A DNA stretch of 64,000 bases, from contig NZ_JAQSLN010000005.1 in NCBI RefSeq assembly GCF_028649655.1, positions 287,561-351,560 on the forward strand, written 5' to 3'. A program made the position numbers and the translations under genes. This DNA is from Halobacteriovorax sp. GB3 (GTDB lineage Bacteria; Bdellovibrionota; Bacteriovoracia; Bacteriovoracales; Bacteriovoracaceae). Within the stretch, counting starts at the first letter, position 1, and each line of letters opens with the position of its first letter. The notes under the pieces were generated by a model, which saw only the letters and a program-made list of their open reading frames with translations, did not search any database and was not told where the DNA came from. Below are positions 16,625-25,674 of the stretch, one piece after another.

Positions 16625-17404
16625 TTGTATTTTTGGTGGTTGGCCTATGTACTTTTCTTTGCATTAATTGGATACCTCACAGGTGGTCTCGAGTTGATGT
16701 ATGTTCTAATTCTTGCTTTTGTCTTTGCCTCACTAATTCTTTACGCCTTTGGTGATCGAATCGTTCTCGGTCTTGTTAATGCTCGTAAGGCCATTATTGA
16801 TCGCGAGTTATGGAGAAAGGCCAATAACATTGCTTCGAAACAAAATATTGGCTCCGTCCAAATTTACACAGCTAAACATCTCGCATCTAATATCTACTTT
16901 ATCGAGTCTTCATTTGGTAATAGGGCCCTTATTTTTGGCGGTAATATTGAAAGATATTTAAGTGATTCAGAAATTGAAGTGCTGACATATGCTAGCTTGA
17001 AGATGTTTAACGGTCATTTTGCAAAAATTAGAATCATGTTTGGACTTCTCAATTATGCCTTCGATCTTCCGTCTTATCTTTTTAGAAAGACAACTAAACT
17101 GCAGTGGCTCGATTTAATTTATGGTTACCTAAGGTCTCCGCTACTTCTAATTCAAAACACGCTCTTTAGAAGCCGTAAAATCAGATACTTAGATGAGCTT
17201 GTTGCCGAGGAAACAGGCCTTGGTAAAGAATTGGGATCTGCAATTTATAAACTTTCTGATGTTCGAGCTTTAAACAATACTTTTCTACAAGAAAGTATCA
17301 TGAATTCACTTACTTATGCCGATAATAAAGTAAATGAAAACACTTCTTTTTTTGTCGATCAACCTAGATCGCAGGAGCGTTTTCAGATTCTTTTATCGGA
17401 ATAA
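16625..17404 (+). CDS. M48/HtpX-like membrane protein with degenerate active site
   Basis: The TTG start is the first start codon after an in-frame stop. The 259-residue protein has two adjacent membrane segments (about 3-19 and 24-45). The following region has the HtpX/M48 layout: IGSVQIYTAKHLASNIYFIES, RALIFGGNIE, then LSDSEIEVLTYASLKMF. The zinc motif HExxH is replaced by ASLKM at 123-127, so no metal site remains. It is 5 bases upstream of a CHASE2 histidine kinase gene, which suggests a sensory or scaffold role. That role is inference. Confidence 0.65.
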   Translation: MYFWWLAYVLFFALIGYLTGGLELMYVLILAFVFASLILYAFGDRIVLGLVNARKAIIDRELWRKANNIASKQNIGSVQIYTAKHLASNIYFIESSFGNRALIFGGNIERYLSDSEIEVLTYASLKMFNGHFAKIRIMFGLLNYAFDLPSYLFRKTTKLQWLDLIYGYLRSPLLLIQNTLFRSRKIRYLDELVAEETGLGKELGSAIYKLSDVRALNNTFLQESIMNSLTYADNKVNENTSFFVDQPRSQERFQILLSE

Positions 17405-17409
17405 GGTGA

Positions 17410-19290
17410 ATGAGAAAATTTAGTTTTAAAGATTTAGACTTCTCAAAATTATATCCTTTTATATTTACGGTCATTCTCGTGGCCATTCTTTTTCAGTACT
17501 CTTTTTCTAACTTAGAATCAGTATTTTATGATCTTCGCGTTAAATACGACTTTGGTATAAGCTTTCGCGATAATATCGTCATCGTTACGCTAGATGAGGA
17601 AAGTGATAACTTTCTTGGTGAATCTTATCCTTATACATATGCGACTCACAACAGAGTTTTAAAAAGAGTTTTAGATGAAAAGCCACTAGTAATTAATTAT
17701 CTTGTTCAATTAGATGAGCCAGATTCAGCAAGATCAGAAGCGAATTTAAATAAATTGAAAGCAACGATAAAAGATTTTGTTAAAACAGGTGGTGCCTTTC
17801 GGTTTGGTACAAGCTTGGATGCGTGGGGTGAGCAATTACCTCCTGAGCCTTTAAAGGATCTCGGTTTTTCCTTGGCCCTAATCAATGTTGATAATGCTTC
17901 ATTTGCAAGAGATGACGTTTCTAGAAAAGCGATCCTTAATCATTCAGGTGAAGATACACTTCACTTATGGACGGCTAATGCTTACAGAAGAAGGATTGGA
18001 CGCTTACCGCTGAAACTAAATGACATAACAGGCGCTTATTATGTCGTTGAAAGCGATGCTACATTCGTTAATTTTAGATATTATACATCGACAGTAGAAG
18101 ACACTGGTAGAATTAAGAGAATTCCATTTCATAGAGTTGTTGTTGGAAACTTCCCTAAGGGATTGTTTAAAAATAAGATCGTTCTCTTTGGGCCAAGTTA
18201 TATTTCGAATGCCTCTGATTTTGTTATGACCCCTTATGATCGAGAGAAGTACTCATCTTCAAAAATGAGTGTTCATGGCGCAATTATGCAGTCCCTGATT
18301 CAAAATAAAACAATTTTTCAATTACCACGTGCCATTTCTTATTTCATTTCACTCATTCTAGGTCTTGTTCTTGCTTATGTGATCAATCGAATTAAGCCAA
18401 CTCGTGGACTAGTATTTACTGTATCTACAATAGTCATAGTTATATTGATTTCATATTTAGCCTTCTGTTTGTTTGGAGTCTGGATATACTTGTCACACAT
18501 TCTCTTAACTATATTCGTTGTCTATTACATATGGGTACCTTTCAGAGCGATTGGAGAATACCAACGTCGATACGCAATTCAGGAAGAAACAAAACTTCTT
18601 AAGAAAGTTGAGAATCTAAAGCAGAATTTTATTTCGTTGATGAGTCACGATTTAAAAACACCTGTCGCAAAGATTGCTGGTATCGCAGATGTGGCCATGC
18701 ATAAGTTTGGTCGTTCAGAGCCTGAAGTGAAACATGAATTTCAAAGAATTATTGAAGCGACAAAAGAATTAAATAAATTTATCACCTCGATTTTAGATTT
18801 AACAAAGATCGAATCGCGAAATATTAGTTTGAATAAGACGTCGAAAGATATCAATACAATCATTGATTCAGTCATTGATAACTTAAAATTTGAAGCTGGC
18901 CAGAAAAATGTAAAAATAGATAAAGAACTGAGTCCGCTTTATCCAATTCAGGTAGACGTTATATTAATTAACAGAGTTATTTCTAATCTAATTGAAAATG
19001 CGATAAAATATTCAGGAGAAAACACTTCTGTTCATGTTCGAAGTTGGGATGATGAACAATGGGTTTATCTTGAAATCAAAGATGATGGAGTAGGTATTCC
19101 GCTAGAAGATCTAGAAAATATCTTTGAAAAGTTTTATCGAGTGAAAAATGACCAAAGTCACGTCATTAAGGGAAGTGGTCTTGGTTTATATTTAGTTAAA
19201 TATTTCGTTGAGTTACATGGAGGGACAATTGAAGCTTCCTCTAAACTTGGTGAAGGGACAACTTTTACGATAAAGCTCATTAATGAATAG
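17410..19290 (+). CDS. CHASE2-domain sensor histidine kinase
   Basis: The 626-residue membrane kinase has a first membrane segment at about 14-32. A periplasmic CHASE2 domain (about 35-300, with VFYDLRVKY and IVIVTLDEES) is followed by further membrane segments (about 305-385). The kinase core has an H-box SLMSHDLKTPVAK with phospho-acceptor His413, an N-box NLIENAIKYSG, a G1 box DDGVGIP and a G2 box GSGLGLYLV. It should phosphorylate the sigma-54 activator encoded 9 bases downstream. The stimulus is unknown; the inactive M48-like protein upstream may contribute. Confidence 0.93.
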   Translation: MRKFSFKDLDFSKLYPFIFTVILVAILFQYSFSNLESVFYDLRVKYDFGISFRDNIVIVTLDEESDNFLGESYPYTYATHNRVLKRVLDEKPLVINYLVQLDEPDSARSEANLNKLKATIKDFVKTGGAFRFGTSLDAWGEQLPPEPLKDLGFSLALINVDNASFARDDVSRKAILNHSGEDTLHLWTANAYRRRIGRLPLKLNDITGAYYVVESDATFVNFRYYTSTVEDTGRIKRIPFHRVVVGNFPKGLFKNKIVLFGPSYISNASDFVMTPYDREKYSSSKMSVHGAIMQSLIQNKTIFQLPRAISYFISLILGLVLAYVINRIKPTRGLVFTVSTIVIVILISYLAFCLFGVWIYLSHILLTIFVVYYIWVPFRAIGEYQRRYAIQEETKLLKKVENLKQNFISLMSHDLKTPVAKIAGIADVAMHKFGRSEPEVKHEFQRIIEATKELNKFITSILDLTKIESRNISLNKTSKDINTIIDSVIDNLKFEAGQKNVKIDKELSPLYPIQVDVILINRVISNLIENAIKYSGENTSVHVRSWDDEQWVYLEIKDDGVGIPLEDLENIFEKFYRVKNDQSHVIKGSGLGLYLVKYFVELHGGTIEASSKLGEGTTFTIKLINE

Positions 19291-19299
19291 GAGAACAAT

Positions 19300-20808
19300 A
19301 TGTATAGAGTACTTGTAGTTGATGATGACAAAGTCTTGCAGGACAATGTTAAACAAGCACTAGAAATTCACCATTTTAATGTTGATGTTGCTAATAATGG
19401 AAAAGAAGCAGTTAGTGCTGTCTATAAAGAGAAGTATGATCTCGTCGTCATGGACGTTAACATGCCTGAGATGGATGGAATTGAAGCTCTCGCTGAAATA
19501 AAAAAATATGATCCAACAATCATTGTTCTAATTCTCACAGCATATTCAAACGTTTCTGATGCCGTTAAAGCAGTTAAAGAGGGGGCGTTCAATTATTTAG
19601 AAAAGCCAATTTCTAGTGAGAACTTAGTTGCTCTTATCAAAAGGGCTCTTAAGGCCCGTTCACTCGTTGAAACATCAATGTTCTCGGCTCCAACACTTTC
19701 TCTTGGTGATGGTAACGATAAATTTGTTGGTGAATCGGATGTCATGAAAAAGGTTTTCAATGTCATCAGTAAGCTCGCTCAAGTTAACACACCTGTATTG
19801 ATTCGTGGTGAATCAGGAACTGGTAAAGAGCTTGTTGCAAAGGCCATTCACTATAACGGACCTAGAAAAGATGATAAGTTTGTAACGATTAACCTCGCTG
19901 CTATTCCTGATAGTCTTATTGAGTCTGAACTTTTTGGACACGAAAAAGGTGCTTTTACAGGAGCTACAGAAAGAAAAATTGGTAAGTTTCAATATGCCGA
20001 TGGTGGAACAATCTTTCTCGATGAGATTGGAGATATTTCTGGAACGATGCAGGTTAAACTTCTTCGTGTTCTTCAAGAAAAGAGTTTTACACCTGTTGGA
20101 TCAAATAGAGATATCAAGTGTGATGTTCGTGTCATCGCGGCTTCACATAAGCCATTTGAGAAAATGATTAAAGAGGGAGATTTTAGAGAGGATTTATTTT
20201 ATCGTCTCAATGTTCTACCTGTTTACTTACCGCCTTTAAGAGAGAGAAAGGATGACATTAACTTTCTAGTTGATTACTACGTAAAATATTTCAACAACCT
20301 TCATAACTTAACAATTTCAGAAGTTGCTCCAGATGCCATCGAATTGCTGAAGAATTATTCATGGCCAGGAAATATTAGAGAACTTAGAAATGTTATTGAG
20401 CATGCTTTTATTATAGAATCTACTGATATACTAACGGCGAGTTCTCTCCCTGAAACAGTGAGAACAAATAATAATTCATTAAGTAAAGTTCCGGCTCCAG
20501 CGCCAGAAGATAGAGATGATGAAAGTATTATTGATTTCGTTGGAATTAAAGAGTCTGTTCTAGACAAAGAAATTAAAGAAGAAGAAAGTAATGATTATAA
20601 ATTTACTTTTGCTACTGTAAATGACAACAACGAAGTTAAAATGGACTTCCAGGTAGCGAAGGAATTATTTGAAAAACAATTTATAATAGAAGCTTTAAAA
20701 GTAAATAATGGAAAGATTAATCAGACGGCACTTAAGGCCAATATTCCTAAGAAGACACTTCTTAGAAAAATTGAGAAGTACGAGATTAATCCAAAAGAAT
20801 ATTACTAG
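19300..20808 (+). CDS. NtrC-family sigma-54-dependent response regulator
   Basis: The 502-residue protein has a receiver domain with phospho-acceptor Asp52 (VVMDVNMPEMDG). An AAA+ domain follows with Walker A GESGTGKE (170-177), the sigma-54 contact loop GAFTGA (217-222) and FLDEIGDI. An acidic linker leads to a C-terminal Fis-type helix-turn-helix (NGKINQTALKANIPKKTLLRKI). It activates sigma-54 RNA polymerase. Partner kinase: the upstream CHASE2 protein. A candidate sigma-54 promoter in this window lies at 4318; whether this regulator acts there is unknown. Confidence 0.95.
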   Translation: MYRVLVVDDDKVLQDNVKQALEIHHFNVDVANNGKEAVSAVYKEKYDLVVMDVNMPEMDGIEALAEIKKYDPTIIVLILTAYSNVSDAVKAVKEGAFNYLEKPISSENLVALIKRALKARSLVETSMFSAPTLSLGDGNDKFVGESDVMKKVFNVISKLAQVNTPVLIRGESGTGKELVAKAIHYNGPRKDDKFVTINLAAIPDSLIESELFGHEKGAFTGATERKIGKFQYADGGTIFLDEIGDISGTMQVKLLRVLQEKSFTPVGSNRDIKCDVRVIAASHKPFEKMIKEGDFREDLFYRLNVLPVYLPPLRERKDDINFLVDYYVKYFNNLHNLTISEVAPDAIELLKNYSWPGNIRELRNVIEHAFIIESTDILTASSLPETVRTNNNSLSKVPAPAPEDRDDESIIDFVGIKESVLDKEIKEEESNDYKFTFATVNDNNEVKMDFQVAKELFEKQFIIEALKVNNGKINQTALKANIPKKTLLRKIEKYEINPKEYY

Positions 20809-20817
20809 AGGAAGGTA

Positions 20818-21327
20818 ATGGATAGAATTTGGAAAATGACATTGATGATGGTTGGAATCATCTTGGTAGATCAATTTACTAAAGGCTATATTCAGCACGA
20901 ATATACACTTGGAGAAATTAGACCCGTGATAGATGGTCTTTTCAATCTTACTTATGTTCAAAATAAAGGTGCTGCCTTTGGTTTTGGAGCAAACCATTCT
21001 GACTTATTTAGAATCATCATGTTCCTAGTCTTACCGACTGGAGCTTGTTTTTGGCTCATGTATTTAATCTGGCAAACAAGGCATACAGCGCTTTTACTTT
21101 GTACATCGTATTCAATGATTTTAGCTGGAGCGATCGGGAATCTCATCGATCGATTTAGTTTGCGATTTGTCGTTGATATGTTTGATTTTTACTATGGCAC
21201 ATGGCACTTTGCTGCTTTTAATGTGGCAGATAGTGCGATTACAGTAGGTGCTATTTTTCTAATTTATGATTTTTTATTTTTAGAGAAAAAGAGAATTGAA
21301 AAACAGGAATTAAAAAAGACCTCTTAA
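20818..21327 (+). CDS. lspA: Lipoprotein signal peptidase II
   Basis: The 169-residue membrane protease has four hydrophobic segments and the family motifs DQFTK, NKGAAFGFG, GNLIDR, VVDMFDFY and FNVADSAI. The two catalytic Asp residues are Asp120 and Asp138, 18 apart as in the E. coli enzyme. It cleaves prolipoprotein signal peptides after diacylglyceryl transfer. It follows the sigma-54 activator gene by 9 bases, so its expression may be tied to that sensory array, which is an unusual context. Confidence 0.96.
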   Translation: MDRIWKMTLMMVGIILVDQFTKGYIQHEYTLGEIRPVIDGLFNLTYVQNKGAAFGFGANHSDLFRIIMFLVLPTGACFWLMYLIWQTRHTALLLCTSYSMILAGAIGNLIDRFSLRFVVDMFDFYYGTWHFAAFNVADSAITVGAIFLIYDFLFLEKKRIEKQELKKTS

Positions 21328-21341
21328 AGAGGTCTTTTTTT
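21312..21341. terminator. Bidirectional intrinsic terminator
   Basis: AAAAGACCTCTT pairs with AAGAGGTCTTTT around 21313-21340, with A- and T-runs. It overlaps the stop codons of both lspA and the convergent ferredoxin gene. Confidence 0.85.
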
Positions 21342-21789
21342 ATGCTTCAGCAGTTTTTGATTCTGCTTGACCTTCTTCTGTTTGCTCTGGCTCGAGACTA
21401 ATTCCGTAGGACTCGTTTACTTCTTCAAGAGCTTCTTCACTAACGTAAAGTTCTGTCTTCAAAGTTTCATTTCCCCAGGCTATGAAAGCATCATTGTGCT
21501 CGTACATTGTGATCGTTTCCCAAGGGCAATCTTGAGAACAGTTTTGGCAACCGATACAACGCGCGAGGTCGATTTCTACCGTTTGACGAAAGGCTGGATT
21601 ATTTGCATCAGGTCCAGGTACGAGCTCAATAGAGTCTACTGGACAACCTTGGATACATACTTCACAACCAGTACATCCAGATTGGTGAACAACTGCTAGT
21701 AATTTCGGTGGTTTTTTCCCTTTTCTTACCGGCTTAAGCCTTGCTGTATGATAAGGGTTCTCAACTAATACTTTTCTTTCTTCGCTCAT
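21340..21789 (-). CDS. Dicluster 4Fe-4S ferredoxin-domain protein
   Basis: The 149-residue protein has two cluster motifs: CTGCEVCIQGCP (about 35-46) and, after a spacer of about 30 residues, CIGCQNCSQDCP (about 78-89). The basic N terminus contains RKGKKPPKLLAVVHQ, and the acidic 50-residue tail is probably disordered. It is likely an electron-transfer subunit or carrier; no redox partner is adjacent. Spacing between the motifs is longer than in small clostridial ferredoxins, resembling the ferredoxin subunits of larger complexes. Confidence 0.85.
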   Translation of the reverse strand: MSEERKVLVENPYHTARLKPVRKGKKPPKLLAVVHQSGCTGCEVCIQGCPVDSIELVPGPDANNPAFRQTVEIDLARCIGCQNCSQDCPWETITMYEHNDAFIAWGNETLKTELYVSEEALEEVNESYGISLEPEQTEEGQAESKTAEA

Positions 21790-21859
21790 CAGTCTTCTCT
21801 TAGTTTCGCTAAAATTATAGCTTCCATCATAGCTTATTTTCGCTAATGGATAAAGCCTT

Positions 21860-21902
21860 GAGGTTTTGTAACCTCGTATATATTAGGATATATTTCATAT
21901 AC
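21860..21902. promoter_or_regulatory. Inverted repeats upstream of icmF, candidate operator
   Basis: GAGGTT-TTGT-AACCTC (21860-21875) is a perfect 6-bp inverted repeat. It is followed by GTATAT...ATATAC (21876-21902), a second perfect inverted repeat with a 15-base centre. They lie about 50-90 bases before the icmF start and could bind a dimeric repressor. No B12 riboswitch fold was recognised in the 163-base gap. Confidence 0.35.
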
Positions 21903-21952
21903 TTTAAAAAACCGATTTTGGGAATCTAAATAAATTATATTTGCGGGGAACT

Positions 21953-24900
21953 ATGAAAAGTTTAAGGTTTGTGACAGCTGCGAGTCTATTTGACGGTCAC
22001 GATGTATCAATAAATATCATGAGAAGGCTTCTTCAGGCCAATGGAGCCGAGGTAATTCACCTTGGGCACAATAGATCTGCACAAGAGGTTGTCGATGCAG
22101 CCCTTCAAGAAGATGCAAATGCCGTTGCTCTAAGCTCTTATCAGGGTGGGCACAATGAATACTTTGCCTATATTAGAGAGCTTCTTGATGAAGCTGGCGC
22201 TACACACGTTAAAATCTTTGGTGGTGGTGGGGGTGTTATTACACCTTCAGAAATTAAGGCCCTACATGAAAAAGGTATTACAAAGATTTATTCACCTGAA
22301 GACGGTATGAAATTAGGGCTTCAGGGAATTATCAAAGACATGATCGATAGAGCGAGTTTTTCAACTATTGAAAATGTTGAGTTTATCAATCTAAAGAGTA
22401 AGTCTCTTCCAAAGAGTGATATTGCAAGAGTGATCACATATATCGAAGATAATGGTGACCTCCCATTTGAAGTCGATCAAAAGAGTACGCCAGTTCTAGG
22501 TATTACTGGGACAGGTGGAGCAGGGAAGTCGTCTTTAATTGATGAAGTCCTTCTTCGATTTCACAGGTCATATAAAGATAAGAAAATTGCCCTTGTCTCT
22601 GTTGATCCGACAAAGAAAAAAACTCAGGGAGCACTTCTAGGGGATAGAATTCGTCTTGGTAGTGCTGTTTATGAAAACTTCTATATTAGATCTCTTGCGA
22701 CAAGAGATTCTAAATCAGAACTATCACCACAGATTAAAAAGGTTGTTTCTTTCTTAAAGTCGCAGGATTTCGATTTAATTATTGTTGAAACTTCTGGTAT
22801 TGGACAAGCTTCAGATGAAATTACAAAAGTAGCTGATAAGTGTATCTATGTGATGACTCCTGAATATGGGGCTGCATCGCAGTTAGAAAAAATTGAAATG
22901 CTTGAGCAAGCTGATTTTATTGTTCTTAATAAATTTGAAAAGCCAAGGTCTGAAGACGCTCTTAGGGATATTAGAAAGCAATACCGTAGAAATACTGGTC
23001 TATTTGCAGGGCACCCTGGAAGTCCTACAGATGAAGAGCTACCAGTATTTGGAACAATGGCATCACAATTTAATGATGCTGGTGTAAATGCGCTATTCTT
23101 TGAACTTGCAAAGACATTTGACTTTGATGTTAAAGACCTTGAAGAGCTAAAAAAAGAGAGAGTTCCTTCAAATAAAACGAAGATCATACCACCTGAAAGA
23201 TCACTTTATTTGAGAGAGATCTCTTCTGCTTGTAGAAAATACAATGAAGCAGCTGAAAGAAATGCTGAACTTGTTAAGGATTATGAAGCTCTTCAAAACG
23301 TTGCTTTAATGATGCCTGAAAATAAGGATGTTTTAGCGAAGCTTGAAGAAGTAAAAGAAAAAATCCCATCAGATGTTTTCAAAGAGATTGAAGTTTTTGA
23401 AAGTGCTGTCGAACAATATAGATCTGGGATTTTTACTTATAAAGTAAGAGATAAAGAGATTAATGTTAAAACAAAATATACATCACTTAGTCACAATGAA
23501 ATTTCAAAAGTTGGTTTTCCAAATCTCAATTCAACTTATGAAAAATACCGTTATATCAAAAAGACAAACCTTCCTGGACACTTCCCATATGCTGCTGGGA
23601 TCTTTCCATTTAAGCGAGCAGACGAAGATCCAAAAAGAATGTTTGCAGGAGAAGGTGGACCAACGAGAACGAATAAGCGTTTTCATTACCTTTCTGAAAA
23701 CGATCCGGCCAAAAGACTTTCAACAGCTTTTGATTCTGTAACTCTCTATGGAGAAGACCCAGATTTAAGGCCTGATATCTTTGGTAAAATTGGTGAAGCT
23801 GGTGTTTCTATTGCTACCCTTGATGACATGCAAGAGCTTTTTAAAGGGTTTAAATTAACAGATCCAATGACATCTGTTTCAATGACTATTAATGGTCCGG
23901 CTCCAATCATTCTCGCTATGTTTATGAACACCGCTATGAAGCAAGATCTAGAAGGTGATGACTTTTGGGATGAAGAAAAACGTGCCAATGTTATGAGAAT
24001 GGTAAGGGGGACAGTTCAAGCTGATATCCTAAAAGAAGACCAAGCTCAAAATACATGTATTTTTTCTCTAGAATTTGCTCTTAAGTTAATGGGTGATGTA
24101 CAGGCATACTTCTGTAAAAATCTTATTAAAAATTATTACACAGTATCGGTTAGTGGATACCATATTGCTGAGGCGGGAGCGAACCCAATTTCGCAAGTTG
24201 CTTTCACGTTGGCCAATGGATTTACTTTTGTTGAGTACTACCTTTCTAGAGGAATGAATATCGATGAGTTCAGTGGAAATTTATCATTCTTCTTTAGTAA
24301 TGGATTAGACCCTGAGTATACTGTTATTGGAAGGGTTGCCAGAAAAATTTGGGCCGTAGCGATGAGAGATAAATACGGTGCAAGTAAGAAGTCTCAAATG
24401 TTTAAATATCACGTTCAAACATCTGGGCGCTCACTGCATGCTCAAGAAATCGACTTCAATGATATTAGAACAACACTACAAGCTTTCCTTGCTCTAAGTG
24501 ACAATTGCAACTCACTTCATACAAATGCATACGATGAAGCTATTACAACTCCTACTGAAGAGTCTGTAAGAAGAGCAATGGCGATTCAGATGATTATCAA
24601 TAGAGAATTTGGGCTTAATAAAACAGATAATCCTCTTCAAGGTTCTTACATCTACGAAGAATTATCAGAAATCGTTGAAGAAGCTATTCTGGCAGAGTTT
24701 GAAAGAATTTCTGATAAAGGTGGTGTTCTAGGTGCAATGGAATCGATGTATCAACGTGGAAAGATCCAAGATGAGTCTCTTTATTATGAAACATTGAAAG
24801 ACAATGGTGAGTTACCGATTATCGGTGTAAATACTTACATTGCAGATAATATTGATGAGCAATTAAATCAAGAGATTGAACTTTCAAGATGTTCTGATGA

Positions 24901-25108
24901 AGAGAAGAAGGATCAGATCAATCGTCTTGAAGAATTTAAAAAGAGAAATTCGAAAGAGTCTAAAGAGGCCCTTGAAACTTTAAAAGAAGTTGCCTTAAGT
25001 GGTGGAAATATTTTCGAAGAGCTTCTTAAAACAGTTAATTACTGTTCTTTAGGCGAGATTACTGGTGTCCTTTATGAGATCGGTGGTCGTTATAGAAGGA
25101 ATATGTAA
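21953..25108 (+). CDS. icmF: Fused isobutyryl-CoA mutase with G-protein chaperone domain
   Basis: I start at ATG 21953, behind GCGGGGA, rather than a TTG four codons upstream. The 1051-residue enzyme has a B12-binding domain with DGHD (14-17), a MeaB-type GTPase domain with P-loop GTGGAGKS (186-193), and a mutase TIM barrel. The barrel segments RLSTAFDSVTLYG, HVQTSGRSLHAQEIDFNDIR and NCNSLHTNAYDEAITTPTEE are of the IcmF type, not methylmalonyl-CoA mutase. It interconverts isobutyryl- and n-butyryl-CoA using adenosylcobalamin. The adenosyltransferase gene follows directly. Confidence 0.93.
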   Translation: MKSLRFVTAASLFDGHDVSINIMRRLLQANGAEVIHLGHNRSAQEVVDAALQEDANAVALSSYQGGHNEYFAYIRELLDEAGATHVKIFGGGGGVITPSEIKALHEKGITKIYSPEDGMKLGLQGIIKDMIDRASFSTIENVEFINLKSKSLPKSDIARVITYIEDNGDLPFEVDQKSTPVLGITGTGGAGKSSLIDEVLLRFHRSYKDKKIALVSVDPTKKKTQGALLGDRIRLGSAVYENFYIRSLATRDSKSELSPQIKKVVSFLKSQDFDLIIVETSGIGQASDEITKVADKCIYVMTPEYGAASQLEKIEMLEQADFIVLNKFEKPRSEDALRDIRKQYRRNTGLFAGHPGSPTDEELPVFGTMASQFNDAGVNALFFELAKTFDFDVKDLEELKKERVPSNKTKIIPPERSLYLREISSACRKYNEAAERNAELVKDYEALQNVALMMPENKDVLAKLEEVKEKIPSDVFKEIEVFESAVEQYRSGIFTYKVRDKEINVKTKYTSLSHNEISKVGFPNLNSTYEKYRYIKKTNLPGHFPYAAGIFPFKRADEDPKRMFAGEGGPTRTNKRFHYLSENDPAKRLSTAFDSVTLYGEDPDLRPDIFGKIGEAGVSIATLDDMQELFKGFKLTDPMTSVSMTINGPAPIILAMFMNTAMKQDLEGDDFWDEEKRANVMRMVRGTVQADILKEDQAQNTCIFSLEFALKLMGDVQAYFCKNLIKNYYTVSVSGYHIAEAGANPISQVAFTLANGFTFVEYYLSRGMNIDEFSGNLSFFFSNGLDPEYTVIGRVARKIWAVAMRDKYGASKKSQMFKYHVQTSGRSLHAQEIDFNDIRTTLQAFLALSDNCNSLHTNAYDEAITTPTEESVRRAMAIQMIINREFGLNKTDNPLQGSYIYEELSEIVEEAILAEFERISDKGGVLGAMESMYQRGKIQDESLYYETLKDNGELPIIGVNTYIADNIDEQLNQEIELSRCSDEEKKDQINRLEEFKKRNSKESKEALETLKEVALSGGNIFEELLKTVNYCSLGEITGVLYEIGGRYRRNM

Positions 25109-25674
25109 TGACTAAAAAATCAAAAGTTTATACAAGAACTGGTGATAAAGGAACTACGGGACTCGTTGGAGGGTCCCGCATTTCTAAAGGTGAAGATTTA
25201 ATTGACCTCTATGGTGAGGTTGATGAATTGAACTCACACTTAGGATATGCCATCTGTCTTAATAAAGAAGAAGAGCTCAATAGTTTTTTTAAAAAGATCC
25301 AAGTTAAACTTTTTGATTTAGGTAGCAATCTTGCTTGCGAGCAAGATAAGCGATTGCAATTCAAGTTACCTCAGATTTCTGAAGAGGATATTAAAGAATT
25401 AGAAAGTGAAATTGACCGCCTTGACTCTACCCTTGAGCCATTAAAATACTTTGTCTTACCTGGTGGAGATAAAGGTGCTACTTATTTCCATGTTTGCCGA
25501 ACTGTTTGCCGTCGAATTGAGAGAAAACTCGTTAAAAGGCAAGAGGATGCAAATGATTTACCATCTAATTCAACTCAATATATGAATAGGTTGTCGGATT
25601 ATTTCTTTGTTGTCTCTCGATATTTAAATAAAGAGTCTGGAGAGAAAGAGAATTACTGGATACCTAATTCGTAA
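25108..25674 (+). CDS. pduO: PduO-type ATP:cob(I)alamin adenosyltransferase
   Basis: The 188-residue protein has the N-terminal signature VYTRTGDKGTTGLVGG (about 7-22). It also has the helical-bundle motifs DLYGEVDELNSHLG and VCRTVCRRIERKLV, whose Arg residues bind ATP. It makes adenosylcobalamin. Its ATG overlaps the icmF stop (TAATG), so synthesis of the cofactor enzyme is coupled to that of its user. It ends base-to-base against the convergent FHA gene with no terminator between. Confidence 0.93.
   Translation: MTKKSKVYTRTGDKGTTGLVGGSRISKGEDLIDLYGEVDELNSHLGYAICLNKEEELNSFFKKIQVKLFDLGSNLACEQDKRLQFKLPQISEEDIKELESEIDRLDSTLEPLKYFVLPGGDKGATYFHVCRTVCRRIERKLVKRQEDANDLPSNSTQYMNRLSDYFFVVSRYLNKESGEKENYWIPNS

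Noticed and set aside
21790..21952. Adenosylcobalamin riboswitch before icmF
   Set aside because: No B12-box-like segment or the expected multi-helix layout was seen; only short dyads are present.
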